Position numbers and translations under genes: made by a program. A stretch of DNA of 64,000 bases from Wenyingzhuangia aestuarii (lineage in GTDB: Bacteria; Bacteroidota; Bacteroidia; Flavobacteriales; Flavobacteriaceae). The stretch lies in NCBI RefSeq assembly GCF_011927765.1, contig NZ_JAATJG010000003.1, positions 124,001 to 188,000 on the forward strand, written 5' to 3'. A model generated the notes under the pieces. The model made no database searches and had not been told where the DNA came from. It saw only the letters and a program-made list of their open reading frames with translations. This document shows, one piece after another, positions 1-9,545 of the stretch (position 1 is its first letter; every line of letters begins with the position of its first letter).

Positions 1-1
1 T

Positions 2-322
2 ACCTATGCTCCTACCAAAGCATTTCAAAACAATTTATCTGGAGTATTTACAGGCCCTATGCATGTACAGCATTTAGCAGGATACATTCCTACAGACAAG
101 CTAGAAAAATCACCCTCCTTTTTTGAATTGAATTGGAAATCTTCTTACCAATTTTTTGTTGACACACATAAACACACTTATTTTGAAATTTCTAGTGGAA
201 TTCAAAACCTATTTAATGCGTATCAAAATGATTTTGACCAAGGAGTAAACAGAGATGTAACTTATATTTATGGACCACAAAGACCTAGAACGTTTTTTGT
301 TGGGCTTAAATTTGGAATTTAA
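2..322 (+). CDS. TonB-dependent receptor, C-terminal fragment (cut by window edge)
   Basis: The frame is open from base 2 with no start, so the gene begins outside the window. The ~106 visible residues alternate polar and hydrophobic positions like outer-membrane beta strands. They end in a typical TonB-dependent receptor close: a GIQNLFNAYQND loop with an asparagine-leucine-phenylalanine strand, then a last strand ending FFVGLKFGI with a near-terminal aromatic pattern. The family imports siderophores, vitamins or glycans across the outer membrane using TonB energy. The substrate cannot be told from this tail. Confidence 0.75.
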   Translation, partial: TYAPTKAFQNNLSGVFTGPMHVQHLAGYIPTDKLEKSPSFFELNWKSSYQFFVDTHKHTYFEISSGIQNLFNAYQNDFDQGVNRDVTYIYGPQRPRTFFVGLKFGI

Positions 323-382
323 ACATCCAAATTTAAAATATATATACTATTTTAAATACTAGTTTATAAGCATTAAAACAAT

Positions 383-1108
383 ATGAAAAAAATAGTAATT
401 ATTATTCTGATGATTGCATTTACAAAGACAAATGCTCAAATTAGTACAGACAGACCTACACAAACAGAAAGCGCACTAACAGTAAATTCTGGAGATTTAC
501 AAATTGAAAGCGGATACTTGGTTGCTTTTGAAAACGACATCAAAAGCACCATAGCTCCTGTAGCTTTATTTAGATATGGAATTACCAAAGGGATTGAAGT
601 TAGAATCTTAAGTCAATTTCAAACATCCAAACAAAACAACCTAACATCAAAAGGAATAAGCGATTTGCAAATTGGTACTAAAATTCAACTTTTAAACAAA
701 AAAGATATAAACACCAAAATTGCGTTTTCATCTCAGCTATCACTACCCACAGGAAGCAAAGGATTTAGTTCAGAAAAAACAGGATCCATCAACAGGCTTT
801 CCTTTTCACACTCCATAACCAACAGCACAAGTATTGGCTACGGAATAGGTTATGATTATTTTGGAGCCGAAAACGAAAATGCAACCTACTCTATTTCTTT
901 TGGTAAAGCTGTAAATAATAAAGTAGGAATCTATATTGAACCTTACGGAACTTTTAAAAATCTAAACAATCATATTTCTAATATTGATGCTGGTTTTACT
1001 TATTTACAAAACGACCATCTACAATTTGATTTTTCTTTTGGAACAGGAATCAACCAAACAAACAACTATATTTCAGCAGGGATTAGTTGGCTGATTGAGC
1101 ACAAATAA
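383..1108 (+). CDS. Outer-membrane protein of the phenol-MetA-like (transporter) family
   Basis: 241 residues with a signal peptide (MKK start, hydrophobic core, cleavage near NAQ-IS). The mature protein opens with ISTDRPTQTES, a hallmark of the PF13557-like family of putative outer-membrane transporters in Bacteroidota, followed by repeated amphipathic strands and a final aromatic strand ending SWLIEHK. It lies 60 bp after the receptor tail and may be co-transcribed with it. Its function is not established. The family name rests on the N-terminal motif and barrel-like pattern only. Confidence 0.65.
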   Translation: MKKIVIIILMIAFTKTNAQISTDRPTQTESALTVNSGDLQIESGYLVAFENDIKSTIAPVALFRYGITKGIEVRILSQFQTSKQNNLTSKGISDLQIGTKIQLLNKKDINTKIAFSSQLSLPTGSKGFSSEKTGSINRLSFSHSITNSTSIGYGIGYDYFGAENENATYSISFGKAVNNKVGIYIEPYGTFKNLNNHISNIDAGFTYLQNDHLQFDFSFGTGINQTNNYISAGISWLIEHK

Positions 1109-1392
1109 TCAATCTAAAAATTAAAATCTGCTTTCATAAGCATAAAATATGTGTGACCTACTTGCACACTTTATTACACAAAATAAAAATATGTAAAAAC
1201 AATTATCTGTTCTCAATTAACAAAACTCAACAAACCCAGTAAAAACAGAACCTGTAGAGAAAATACATTTTTAAAAAACAGCACTTATTTAAAATAAAAA
1301 CAAGCAAGCTAAAAAAGTTCTGTTTCCTATTTTTACATCTATAAATTCGTATTTTAGCTACCAATCAAAATAATTAAATACACAAAGTCGAT

Positions 1393-2412
1393 ATGGCAAA
1401 AGAGACCAACGAAAAAGATGCTAAATTAAAAGCGTTACAGCTTACCTTAGATAAATTAGACAAAACTTACGGAAAAGGTGCGGTAATGAAGATGGGAGAC
1501 ATGGCTGTTCAAGATGTAGAAGTAATTCCTTCTGGATCTTTAGGAGTTGACTTAGCCTTGGGTGTTGGTGGATACCCTAGAGGTCGTATTATTGAAATTT
1601 ACGGACCTGAATCTTCTGGTAAAACAACGTTAACATTACATGCAATTGCCGAAGCTCAAAAAGCAGGTGGAATTGCCGCTTTTATTGATGCAGAGCACGC
1701 TTTTGATCGTTTCTATGCAGCAAATTTAGGAGTAGATATTGACAACTTAATTATTTCGCAACCAGACAACGGAGAACAAGCTTTAGAAATTGCTGAAAAT
1801 TTAATTCGTTCTGGTGCTATTGATATTGTAGTAATTGACTCGGTAGCAGCCTTAACTCCAAAAAGTGAAATTGAAGGAGAAATGGGAGATTCTAAAATGG
1901 GATTACACGCTCGTTTAATGTCTCAAGCTTTACGTAAATTAACAGGAACTATTAGCAAAACTAAGTGTACTGTAATATTTATTAACCAATTACGTGAAAA
2001 GATTGGTGTAATGTTTGGAAACCCTGAAACAACCACCGGAGGTAATGCATTAAAATTCTATGCTTCTGTTCGTATAGATATTAGAAGAAGAACGCAATTA
2101 AAAGATGGTGACCAAGTAATTGGTAATGCTACCAAAGTAAAAGTGGTTAAAAACAAAGTAGCTCCACCATTCCAACAAGCAGAATTTGACATTATGTACG
2201 GGGAAGGTATTTCTAAAGTAGGTGAAATTTTAGATATTGGAGTAAACTACGGAATTATTAAGAAAAGTGGTTCTTGGTTTAGCTACGGAGATACTAAATT
2301 AGGACAAGGTAGAGATGCTGTTAAGAGCTTAATTAAAGACAATCCAGAATTAGCAGAAGAACTTGAAGCTAAAATTATTGATGCTATTAAAAATCCTGAA
2401 GGAGAAGAATAG
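1393..2412 (+). CDS. recA: Recombinase RecA
   Basis: 339 residues, full length for RecA. Walker A GPESSGKT lies at residues 71-78. The DNA-binding loop region ([19 protein letters not shown]) and the [21 protein letters not shown] segment are intact, and the tail is acidic (NPEGEE). RecA forms filaments on single-stranded DNA, drives homologous recombination and stimulates LexA-type self-cleavage. The 284-bp upstream gap is AT-rich and holds no other gene that I see. A strong hairpin terminator follows 20 bp after the stop. Confidence 0.98.
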   Translation: MAKETNEKDAKLKALQLTLDKLDKTYGKGAVMKMGDMAVQDVEVIPSGSLGVDLALGVGGYPRGRIIEIYGPESSGKTTLTLHAIAEAQKAGGIAAFIDAEHAFDRFYAANLGVDIDNLIISQPDNGEQALEIAENLIRSGAIDIVVIDSVAALTPKSEIEGEMGDSKMGLHARLMSQALRKLTGTISKTKCTVIFINQLREKIGVMFGNPETTTGGNALKFYASVRIDIRRRTQLKDGDQVIGNATKVKVVKNKVAPPFQQAEFDIMYGEGISKVGEILDIGVNYGIIKKSGSWFSYGDTKLGQGRDAVKSLIKDNPELAEELEAKIIDAIKNPEGEE

Positions 2413-2430
2413 TCTATCTTTAATAAACAT

Positions 2431-2466
2431 AAAAAATCCCGATAGCAATGCTATCGGGATTTTGTT
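2431..2466 (+). terminator. Intrinsic terminator of recA
   Basis: A perfect 11-bp stem (ATCCCGATAGC / GCTATCGGGAT, 2436-2460) with an AAT loop is followed by a T-rich run. The A-run on the other side lets it serve the convergent gldC transcript as well. Confidence 0.9.
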
Positions 2467-2483
2467 TTATATGCAAAAACTAA

Positions 2484-2831
2484 TTATTTTTTAGTTTTGT
2501 CTTCCAAGTCTAATTTTTCTGCAAAATACTCGCAAAAGTCACGCATAGTTGCCGACATTTTTTCATCATTGGTAGCTCTTTCAAAAGTATCTGCCATTTG
2601 TACTAATGTTTGATGAAAGAAAACTTTCATTTCATCAACCGGCATTTTTTTAGTCCACAACGGTAAATACAAACTTTCTTTTTCTTTAGAGTCCCAAACA
2701 GAAACTAATATTGCCTTAGATGAATCTTTTGTTATTCCACCATCTGTTGCAGACCAGTGGATGGTTTCTGGAATCTTATTTTCATCCAAACCTACTTCAA
2801 ATTCTATTTTTGATTTATGTGCTACTGCCAT
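2484..2831 (-). CDS. gldC: Gliding motility protein GldC
   Basis: 115 residues, the usual GldC length. It is recognised by the soluble sequence beginning MAVAHKSKIEFEVGLDENKIPE with IHWSATDGG and the C-terminal FCEYFAEKLDLE. GldC is a small cytoplasmic accessory protein of flavobacterial gliding. It lies 35 bp downstream of gldB on the same strand, the gldB-gldC order known from Flavobacterium, with nadE on the other side. This supports a gliding, T9SS-bearing host. Confidence 0.93.
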   Translation of the reverse strand: MAVAHKSKIEFEVGLDENKIPETIHWSATDGGITKDSSKAILVSVWDSKEKESLYLPLWTKKMPVDEMKVFFHQTLVQMADTFERATNDEKMSATMRDFCEYFAEKLDLEDKTKK

Positions 2832-2866
2832 CTTCTTATTTTTTGAATTGCAAAGATATAGAAAAA

Positions 2867-3826
2867 CTACTTCTTAGGCTTAAAACCTGATTGACTTAAA
2901 ATTGTTTGTGCATCTAACTTCATTAATTGTTGCGGACTTACATTTTGCTTAGCCATAAAAGCTCTTACAATTTGCAAACCTATGTATTTTGCAATTCCAC
3001 CAGGAGAATCTTTATCAATAGTCATGTAAAATTTAGAAAACGGAGCTACATCTATAAAACGTTGTTTTAACTTAGGCTCATTGCTATACAACAATTCGTT
3101 TTTAATAAAATAACTCCATACAGGAGCTTCATTATTTTTCGCCCATTCCATTTTTTTTGGTGTATATCCCAACAAAATATCATCAGAAATAGTAGGTAAA
3201 AACAACTGTTCTAAATACAATTTTTTCCCTTCAAAAATAAATTGTCCTAAAAAAGTTCTATCTCTTGTAAATCTATACTTAGTTGCTATTATTTTTTTAG
3301 CTACATCGCTAGTTAAGTGTTTTGGAGTAAATGTTTCTGCCAAATAAGCTGGATATCCTCCATACACTTCATGCTTTTTTCCCAAATACATATCCAACGA
3401 TATTAATACTAAATTATGAGCATACAGGACTCTATCTTCATAAGAAACCCCAGTAATATCTGTAACTATTGTAGGTGTTTCAAAATCATTATAGTAATAA
3501 TTAATGTGTTTAAACAAATCAATCAACTCCTTTTCTTTTTTATCAAACGTAGGATATATCTTTTTTACTTGCTTGTATAAAAATTGCTGAATAGTATCTT
3601 GTCTTCTTTCTACTATCAAACTATCAGACATTTGAGAAGGAAACATATAGGGGTATTCTTCTTTTATTTTAGGCAAATCACCTAATGCTGCAGTAAAAAA
3701 AGCATCGTGAAACAACGCAAATTTAACCTCTACTTTTACCTTGGCTATTTCTTGCTCTTTTTTATCTATTGATGTACAAGCAACTAGAATACTAATTATA
3801 AAAGATAAGCCAATCCACTTTTTCAT
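2867..3826 (-). CDS. gldB: Gliding motility lipoprotein GldB
   Basis: The start at 3826 (MKKWIGLSFIISILVACTS) gives 319 residues and a clean lipoprotein signal with lipobox Cys at VACTS. The frame is open 27 codons further upstream, but that extension would bury the signal peptide. The body matches GldB in length and in motifs such as GGYPAYLAETF. GldB is an essential gliding lipoprotein of the cell envelope. nadE is divergent, starting 54 bp away, so both promoters share that gap. Confidence 0.9.
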   Translation of the reverse strand: MKKWIGLSFIISILVACTSIDKKEQEIAKVKVEVKFALFHDAFFTAALGDLPKIKEEYPYMFPSQMSDSLIVERRQDTIQQFLYKQVKKIYPTFDKKEKELIDLFKHINYYYNDFETPTIVTDITGVSYEDRVLYAHNLVLISLDMYLGKKHEVYGGYPAYLAETFTPKHLTSDVAKKIIATKYRFTRDRTFLGQFIFEGKKLYLEQLFLPTISDDILLGYTPKKMEWAKNNEAPVWSYFIKNELLYSNEPKLKQRFIDVAPFSKFYMTIDKDSPGGIAKYIGLQIVRAFMAKQNVSPQQLMKLDAQTILSQSGFKPKK

Positions 3827-3880
3827 GCTGATTATATTTTGAGTAAATTTGTGTAACCTCAAAAATAAGAAATAAGCAAC

Positions 3881-4669
3881 ATGGAAACTCAAAAGATAGC
3901 AGAACATATTATTGGCTGGTTAAAAAACTATGCAAATAAAGCAGGAGTTAAAGGATTTGTAGTGGGAGTATCTGGTGGAATAGACTCTGCCGTAACCTCA
4001 ACACTATGTGCAAGTACAGGCCTACCAACTGTATGTGTAGAAATGCCTATTCACCAACATCCAGACCAAGTAAATAGAGCCCAAGAACATATTACACAAT
4101 TAAAAGCTCGTTTTAGCAACGTAAGCGATGAACGTGTTGATTTAACCGAAAGTTTTGAAACTTTTAAAAAAGCTGTTCCTACCAGTGGTAACGAAGCCAT
4201 TTTAAACCTTACACTTGCCAACACACGTGCCAGATTAAGAATGACTTCTTTATACTACATAGCTGGTTTACACAGTAGTCTAGTAGCAGGTACCGGTAAT
4301 AAAGTAGAAGATTTTGGTGTAGGATTTTACACAAAATATGGAGACGGTGGTGTAGACGTAAGCCCTATTGCCGATTTAATGAAAAGTGAAGTATTTGCTT
4401 TAGGTGCTTATTTAGGAGTACCAAGCGCTATACAAACCGCTGCTCCTACAGATGGTTTATTTGGAGATAGCAGAACTGATGAAGATCAGCTAGGTGCTAG
4501 CTACGATGAGTTAGAATGGGCTATGAAACAACAAGATGCAGGAAAAACGGTAGAAGATTTTACAGATAGACAACAAGAGGTTTTTGCCATTTACAGCAAA
4601 TTAAACCGTGCTAATCAACATAAAATGGAACCTATTCCTGTTTGTGAAATTCCTGAAAACTGGAAGTAA
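3881..4669 (+). CDS. nadE: NH3-dependent NAD(+) synthetase
   Basis: 262 residues without an N-terminal glutaminase domain, so this is the ammonia-dependent type. The PP-loop ATP motif SGGIDSA is at residues 31-37. Further signature segments are ANTRARLRM, AGTGNKVED and YTKYGDGGVDVSPIADLMKS. It converts deamido-NAD to NAD using ATP and ammonia in the cytoplasm. It is divergent from gldB-gldC. Confidence 0.96.
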   Translation: METQKIAEHIIGWLKNYANKAGVKGFVVGVSGGIDSAVTSTLCASTGLPTVCVEMPIHQHPDQVNRAQEHITQLKARFSNVSDERVDLTESFETFKKAVPTSGNEAILNLTLANTRARLRMTSLYYIAGLHSSLVAGTGNKVEDFGVGFYTKYGDGGVDVSPIADLMKSEVFALGAYLGVPSAIQTAAPTDGLFGDSRTDEDQLGASYDELEWAMKQQDAGKTVEDFTDRQQEVFAIYSKLNRANQHKMEPIPVCEIPENWK

Positions 4670-4725
4670 TAGAAACCTGAAACAATAACTCACAAAGAAT
4701 TAAACTCGTTTTTTGCTAAGAATTT

Positions 4726-4741
4726 CGTACATTTGCATTCT
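4726..4741 (+). promoter_or_regulatory. Putative Bacteroidota promoter (-7 TACATTTG) for the cold-shock gene
   Basis: The segment contains TACATTTG (4728-4735), matching the Bacteroidota -7 consensus TAnnTTTG. The whole 16-mer CGTACATTTGCATTCT recurs exactly at 61395-61410 ahead of adk. No convincing -33 element is visible at normal spacing. Confidence 0.5.
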
Positions 4742-4752
4742 CAAAAAATAGA

Positions 4753-4866
4753 TTTTCAGGTGGTTTACTTTACTATTAACCACTTAAATACGACCACTAT
4801 ACTTCAAAACATAGCTATTCTTTGAATTAATAAATAGATAGGATATTTAGTTTTTCACCTGAAAAA
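4753..4866 (+). promoter_or_regulatory. Structured 5' leader of the cold-shock gene with alternative pairings
   Basis: TTTTCAGGTG (4753-4762) is perfectly complementary to CACCTGAAAA (4856-4865), a 10-bp long-range stem. Part of its 5' arm also belongs to a local hairpin GTGGTT (4760-4765) / AACCAC (4778-4783), so the two folds exclude each other. The leader runs about 165 nt from the promoter to the start codon, a length like other temperature-responsive csp leaders. Confidence 0.5.
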
Positions 4867-4905
4867 TAAGATATCATTCACATAACACTAAATAAAAAAG
4901 CGAAG

Positions 4906-5346
4906 ATGGCAGAAAGTTTCGAAAAAAAAGAACGTGAAAAGAAAAAAGCAAAAAAACGTAGAGAAAAAGCACTTCGTAAAGAACAATTAAAAGAGTCTGG
5001 AGAAAAAACTGCTGAATTTATGTACATGGGAGCTGATGGTCAGTTAACTACTGAAAAACCAGATCCTACTATTGTAAGAGAAGAAGTTTCTTTAAGCGAT
5101 ATTCATATTAGTACTCCTAAAAAAGAAGATTTAGAGCAAGAAGATCCTGTTAAAATTGGAATTGTTAAAAACTTTAACAACGATAAAGGATACGGATTTA
5201 TTGACCAAAAAGATACTGGAGACAGTCTTTTTGTACACATAAACAACATAGAGGGAACTATTAAAGAAGGAAACAAAGTTTCTTTTGAAATAGAAAGAGG
5301 AGCTAAAGGTTTAGTTGCTGTAAAAGTTAAGTTATACGTAGCTTAA
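4906..5346 (+). CDS. Cold-shock domain protein with charged N-terminal extension
   Basis: 146 residues. The C-terminal ~67 form a cold-shock domain with RNP-like motifs: KGYGFIDQ (RNP1 type) and SLFVHINNI (RNP2 type). The N-terminal half is a Lys/Arg/Glu-rich helix (about residues 5-35) plus a linker, so the protein is about twice a plain CspA. It is expected to bind single-stranded RNA in the cytoplasm. This extended form is common in Flavobacteria. A structured leader precedes it and a strong terminator follows. Confidence 0.85.
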   Translation: MAESFEKKEREKKKAKKRREKALRKEQLKESGEKTAEFMYMGADGQLTTEKPDPTIVREEVSLSDIHISTPKKEDLEQEDPVKIGIVKNFNNDKGYGFIDQKDTGDSLFVHINNIEGTIKEGNKVSFEIERGAKGLVAVKVKLYVA

Positions 5347-5369
5347 TCTCTTCTAAATTCAACATAAAA

Positions 5370-5407
5370 AAAGCCTTCAATTCTTAATGAATTGAAGGCT
5401 TTTTTAT
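5370..5407 (+). terminator. Intrinsic terminator after the cold-shock gene
   Basis: A 14-bp stem (AAAGCCTTCAATTC / GAATTGAAGGCTTT) with a TTAAT loop is followed by T residues. Confidence 0.9.
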
Positions 5408-5526
5408 GCGCAAAACTTATCATTAAAAGAACCTTTCGTAAATTAAAACAGAGGTTCTTTTTTTTATTTAAAACTTTCATAGCTTTTAAAGGTCTAACTA
5501 AACATACTCATAACAAAAATTAAATT

Positions 5527-6390
5527 ATGAAAGGTTTACAACAAAAATATACTATTGCTATTACCTGTTTTATCATGTGCATTAGTAGCCAATTATTTTC
5601 ACAGCAACAATTCCAAGGAAAAGCTTATTACATCTCTAAAACAAGCTTAGACATGGATAATTTTGGTCGTCCAGACATGAGCGAAGATCAGAAAAAAAGA
5701 ATGGCTGAACGCTTAAAAAGTATGTTTGAAAAAACATATACACTAGACTTTAACAAAACAACCTCTATTTATAAAATTGAAGAAAAATTAGCAGCACCTA
5801 CACAACAAGGTGGGAGTCCTGGAGGGGGGCGTTTTGGCTCTATGATGTCTGGTGCTATTGATGGTGATAAATATAAAAACACCGATACAAAAGAATTACT
5901 AGTTTCTCACGAATTGTTAGGTAAAAAATTCTTAATTAAAGATGAACTTCCTAAGTTGGAATGGAAAATAACTGGTGAAGTCAAAAAAATTGGACAATAC
6001 ATGTGTTTTAAAGCTACTGCAGTAAAAACATGGGCAGAATTTGAAATGCCAAGTTTTGGAAAGCCTCCTAAAAAAGAAGACGAAAAAACAGAAAAAAAAG
6101 AGCCTATAGCTACAGATGTAACAGCTTGGTACACTTTACAAATCCCAGTAAATCAAGGACCTGGAGACTATTGGGGACTGCCTGGTTTAATTTTAGAAGT
6201 AACTGTAGACAAAACCATTATTCTATGTTCTAAAATTGTATTAAACCCAAAAGAAGACGTTGAAATTAAAAAGCCTAGCAAAGGAAAAGAAGTAACTCAG
6301 GCTGAGTATACTGAAATTGCGACTAAAAAGTTCCAAGAAATGAGAGAGAACTTTAGAAAAAGAGGTGGTAATAATTCTAGAAGAAGATAA
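5527..6390 (+). CDS. GLPGLI family protein
   Basis: 287 residues with a signal peptide ending near LFSQ. The family name motif appears as WGLPGLILEV near residue 220. There is a Gly-rich insertion (GGSPGGGRFGS) and a Lys/Arg-rich tail. GLPGLI proteins are secreted or periplasmic Bacteroidota proteins of unknown role, often encoded next to a large CarboxypepD_reg/TonB-like outer-membrane protein. Exactly that follows here after 2 bp, so the pair is almost certainly one operon. Confidence 0.88.
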   Translation: MKGLQQKYTIAITCFIMCISSQLFSQQQFQGKAYYISKTSLDMDNFGRPDMSEDQKKRMAERLKSMFEKTYTLDFNKTTSIYKIEEKLAAPTQQGGSPGGGRFGSMMSGAIDGDKYKNTDTKELLVSHELLGKKFLIKDELPKLEWKITGEVKKIGQYMCFKATAVKTWAEFEMPSFGKPPKKEDEKTEKKEPIATDVTAWYTLQIPVNQGPGDYWGLPGLILEVTVDKTIILCSKIVLNPKEDVEIKKPSKGKEVTQAEYTEIATKKFQEMRENFRKRGGNNSRRR

Positions 6391-6392
6391 TA

Positions 6393-9077
6393 ATGAAACT
6401 TAAAATAATAGCATTTTTTATTAGCATTTGCTCCCTTTCTTTTGCACAAGTAAAAGTAGAAGGAATTGTAAAAGACAGTATTGGAAATCCATTAGAATTA
6501 GCCAATGTAGTTGCCATTAACCAAGAAACTAAACTAATGGATTCTTATGGAATGACTGACAGCGAAGGACACTATAAAATTAACCTTAGCAGTAACACCG
6601 CCTACACACTACAGGCTAGTTTTATAGGAATGAAAACCAAAGAAATTTCTATTAAAACAGAAAAAAACACCCTTTCTCAAAACTTTAACCTACTAGGAGA
6701 TAATGTTTTGGACCAGGTAGAATTGGTTTACGAAATGCCTGTGGTTATTAAAGGAGATACTTTAATATACAATGCAGATTCTTTTAAACACAAAACAGAT
6801 AGAAAATTAGGAGATGTACTTAGCAAACTACCTGGTGTAGAAGTTAATGATGATGGAGAAATTGAAGTAGATGGTATTGCTGTTAGAAAAGTAATGATAG
6901 AAGGTAAAGACTTTTTTGATGGAGATTCTAAATTAGCCACTCAAAACATTCCCGCTAATGCTTTAGATAAAATTGAAGTTTTAAAAAACTACGACGAAGT
7001 TAGTCAGCTAAAAAGTGTACGAAATAACGAAGAAAGTATTGCTATTAACATTCGTTTAAAAGAAGGAAAAAAGAACTTTTGGTTTGGTGAAATTACTGGT
7101 GGTGTTGGACCTAATGATAGGTACTTGGTACATCCTAAATTATTTTACTACAGCCCAAAATACAGTTTAAATCTTATTACAGACTTTAATAATATTGGAG
7201 AAGTTCCATTTACACGAAAAGACTATTTTAAATTTTCTGGAGGCGTTAGAGGATCTAACAGAAACAGTGGAACTAATTTTGACGTAGCTTCATCAGACAT
7301 AGGCTTCTTAACACTACAAAATAACAGAGCCAAAGCTATTGAATCTAAATTTGGAGCGCTTAATTTTAATTATGCTCCTAAAAAAACATGGGACATTAGC
7401 GGATTTGCTATTTATTCTGGTAATGAAACTACTATGCAACAAAATAGCGATAAAATATATTCCTCTAATGATAATCAAAACGAAAGCACAACAAGTGATA
7501 CTCGACAAAAATCAGATTTAGGATTATTTAAATTAAGCTCTAAGTACATTCCTGATGCTAGTAACCATTTAGATTACGACATCTTTGCTAGAGTATCAAA
7601 ACAAAGAGAGTATAAAGATTTTTTCTCATCTGTATTGCAAAACATAGACGAAACTCTGGCTCAAAACCCATATAGTATCACTCAAAACATAAACTACTAC
7701 TACACCTTAAATCCTAAAAACATTTTTGCTGTGGAAGTTCAATCTTTAACACAAGATGAAGATCCTTTTTACAATGCAATACTAGATGTTACTAATGAAT
7801 TTAAATTTTCTGACGATTTAAATATGAACACCACACAATCGTCCTTAAACATTGCCCAAGACAAAAAAATTAAAACCAATAAACTAGATGTTAAAGCCGA
7901 TTACTGGTATGTCATAAACGACAAAAGCAACATCAACTTTACCTTAGGACTTTTATCAAGCTCTCAGCGTTTTAATTCTGAAATCTATCAAATTTTAGAC
8001 AACAACAATACTTATGAATTAAGTAATGTGGATGGAAGCGTATTTAATGATATTAACTATTATTTTAACGACACCTATATTGGAATACAATATGCTTTAA
8101 AAGCTGGAATTTTCACCTTTAGACCTGGATTATCAGCACATGCATACTACACAAAAAACAGCCAGTTTACCAATATTGTTACTGATAACTTTCTTCGTTT
8201 ATTACCAAGTTTCAATACTAGAATAGACTTAAAAAAGAGCGAAAACATTTCTTTTAACTATGCTATGACTACCACTTTTACAGATGTAAATCAATTAGCA
8301 GAAGGATTTGTATTTAACAACTACAACTCCCTTTTTAAAGGAAACAGTCAATTAGATAATTCCTTAGCTCACAATGTCCGATTGAATTATTTTAGTTTTA
8401 ATCAATTTAGCTATACCAACATATATGCCTCTATTAACTACAACAAACGTATAAATCAAATTAGAAATAAAGCTACATTTATACCTGGTTCTAACAACAA
8501 AACATCTACTCCTTTCAATTCTAATTTTGAAGACGAAGTGGTAAGTCTAAACGGAAAAGTGGAAAAAACAATTGGAAAGATTAAAGGTTCTCTAGGCGGT
8601 AATTTTTCTTACACAAAATTCAACCAATTAATTAACACAGAACAAAGAGTAAACGAATCTTTTACACAAACATATCGCACTAAATTTAACACCAATTTTA
8701 AAACCGCTCCAAATTTAGAAATAGGATACAATTTAAAAGTAAATGAGTATAATCAAGGAAATGGAAATACTAAATTCTATACTCACAGTCCTTATGCAAA
8801 CTTAAGTGCTTATTTCTTAAAAGGTTTTATTTTTAAAACAGGCTACTCTTACTACAATTATAAAAACAATGAAAGAACATTAAACAACTACACTTTTTTT
8901 GATGCTAGTTTAGGCTACCAGAAAGAAGATAGTAAATGGGAATACAAATTAGCAGCCACCAATCTGTTAAACACCAAATCTTTAAACAGCGATAATATAA
9001 ATGCATTATATACCAATACTACAGAATACTTTATTCAACCAAGATACGTAGTACTTAGTGTTAAATATGATTTGTAA
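6393..9077 (+). CDS. TonB-dependent-receptor-like outer-membrane protein, GLPGLI partner
   Basis: 894 residues: signal peptide (cleavage near SFAQ), a carboxypeptidase-regulatory-like beta-sandwich (about residues 20-100, VEGIVKDSIGNPLELANVVA), a plug-like domain (about 110-220, LGDVLSKLPGVEVNDDGEIEVDG), then a long barrel ending RYVVLSVKYDL. It probably acts with the GLPGLI protein in the outer membrane. The substrate is unknown. The barrel is rich in Asn and Tyr, typical of surface beta strands in this phylum. Confidence 0.85.
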   Translation: MKLKIIAFFISICSLSFAQVKVEGIVKDSIGNPLELANVVAINQETKLMDSYGMTDSEGHYKINLSSNTAYTLQASFIGMKTKEISIKTEKNTLSQNFNLLGDNVLDQVELVYEMPVVIKGDTLIYNADSFKHKTDRKLGDVLSKLPGVEVNDDGEIEVDGIAVRKVMIEGKDFFDGDSKLATQNIPANALDKIEVLKNYDEVSQLKSVRNNEESIAINIRLKEGKKNFWFGEITGGVGPNDRYLVHPKLFYYSPKYSLNLITDFNNIGEVPFTRKDYFKFSGGVRGSNRNSGTNFDVASSDIGFLTLQNNRAKAIESKFGALNFNYAPKKTWDISGFAIYSGNETTMQQNSDKIYSSNDNQNESTTSDTRQKSDLGLFKLSSKYIPDASNHLDYDIFARVSKQREYKDFFSSVLQNIDETLAQNPYSITQNINYYYTLNPKNIFAVEVQSLTQDEDPFYNAILDVTNEFKFSDDLNMNTTQSSLNIAQDKKIKTNKLDVKADYWYVINDKSNINFTLGLLSSSQRFNSEIYQILDNNNTYELSNVDGSVFNDINYYFNDTYIGIQYALKAGIFTFRPGLSAHAYYTKNSQFTNIVTDNFLRLLPSFNTRIDLKKSENISFNYAMTTTFTDVNQLAEGFVFNNYNSLFKGNSQLDNSLAHNVRLNYFSFNQFSYTNIYASINYNKRINQIRNKATFIPGSNNKTSTPFNSNFEDEVVSLNGKVEKTIGKIKGSLGGNFSYTKFNQLINTEQRVNESFTQTYRTKFNTNFKTAPNLEIGYNLKVNEYNQGNGNTKFYTHSPYANLSAYFLKGFIFKTGYSYYNYKNNERTLNNYTFFDASLGYQKEDSKWEYKLAATNLLNTKSLNSDNINALYTNTTEYFIQPRYVVLSVKYDL

Positions 9078-9100
9078 ATTTGTCTACTTTTTTTTAACAA

Positions 9101-9132
9101 AAACCTAACTTACAAATAAGTTAGGTTTTTTT
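9101..9132 (+). terminator. Intrinsic terminator of the GLPGLI operon
   Basis: A 12-bp perfect stem (AAACCTAACTTA / TAAGTTAGGTTT) with a CAAA loop is followed by T residues. Confidence 0.9.
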
Positions 9133-9174
9133 GTTTAGAAATATAGAAAACACTCACCTAGCATCAATGGGTAT

Positions 9175-9326
9175 TTATTGGTAAGATTCTCTATATTTAG
9201 AAGGAAACATTTGTATGTGTTTTTGAAACTGTCTGTAAAAAAGTATGATTATTAGAACCTACTTTGTATCCAACTTCTGAAATAGACATATCGGTGTCTA
9301 TTAACATTTTACAGGCAATGCTAATT
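9175..9326 (-). pseudogene. Relic of an AraC-family regulator DNA-binding domain
   Basis: Read on the minus strand, one frame gives ISIACKMLIDTDMSISEV then GYKVGSNNHTF. After a frame change at a homopolymer (six T, minus strand) another frame gives FYRQFQKHIQMFPSKYRESYQ and stop. Together these match the two-helix AraC DNA-binding domain with a homopolymer frameshift. Upstream to about 9480 there are broken stretches of the same strand (for example KAEFLELIERYPKRYK) interrupted by stops. The gene is dead. It probably once regulated the adjacent GH16-sulfatase pair. The rest of the gap 9133-9545 holds nothing else I can support. Confidence 0.7.
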
Positions 9327-9545
9327 TATTATTAAAACTAGAACTGTTGAGAGTGAGCCTTTATCACTTTATATCGTTTAGGATACCTTTCTATCAACTC
9401 TAAAAATTCAGCTTTTTTCATAGACTTTTTCTTTTTTAGACAATTGTCCTATCAAATAAAACCTCTGTTGCACACTTGTTTAATTTTCTATTGTAGCTTC
9501 GTATAAATTGATTCCAAAACAAACCTATTTTAACACATTTTAATC

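Noticed and set aside
2867-3907. Longer gldB start at 3907
   Set aside because: The extension would place 27 residues before the lipoprotein signal and overlap nadE.
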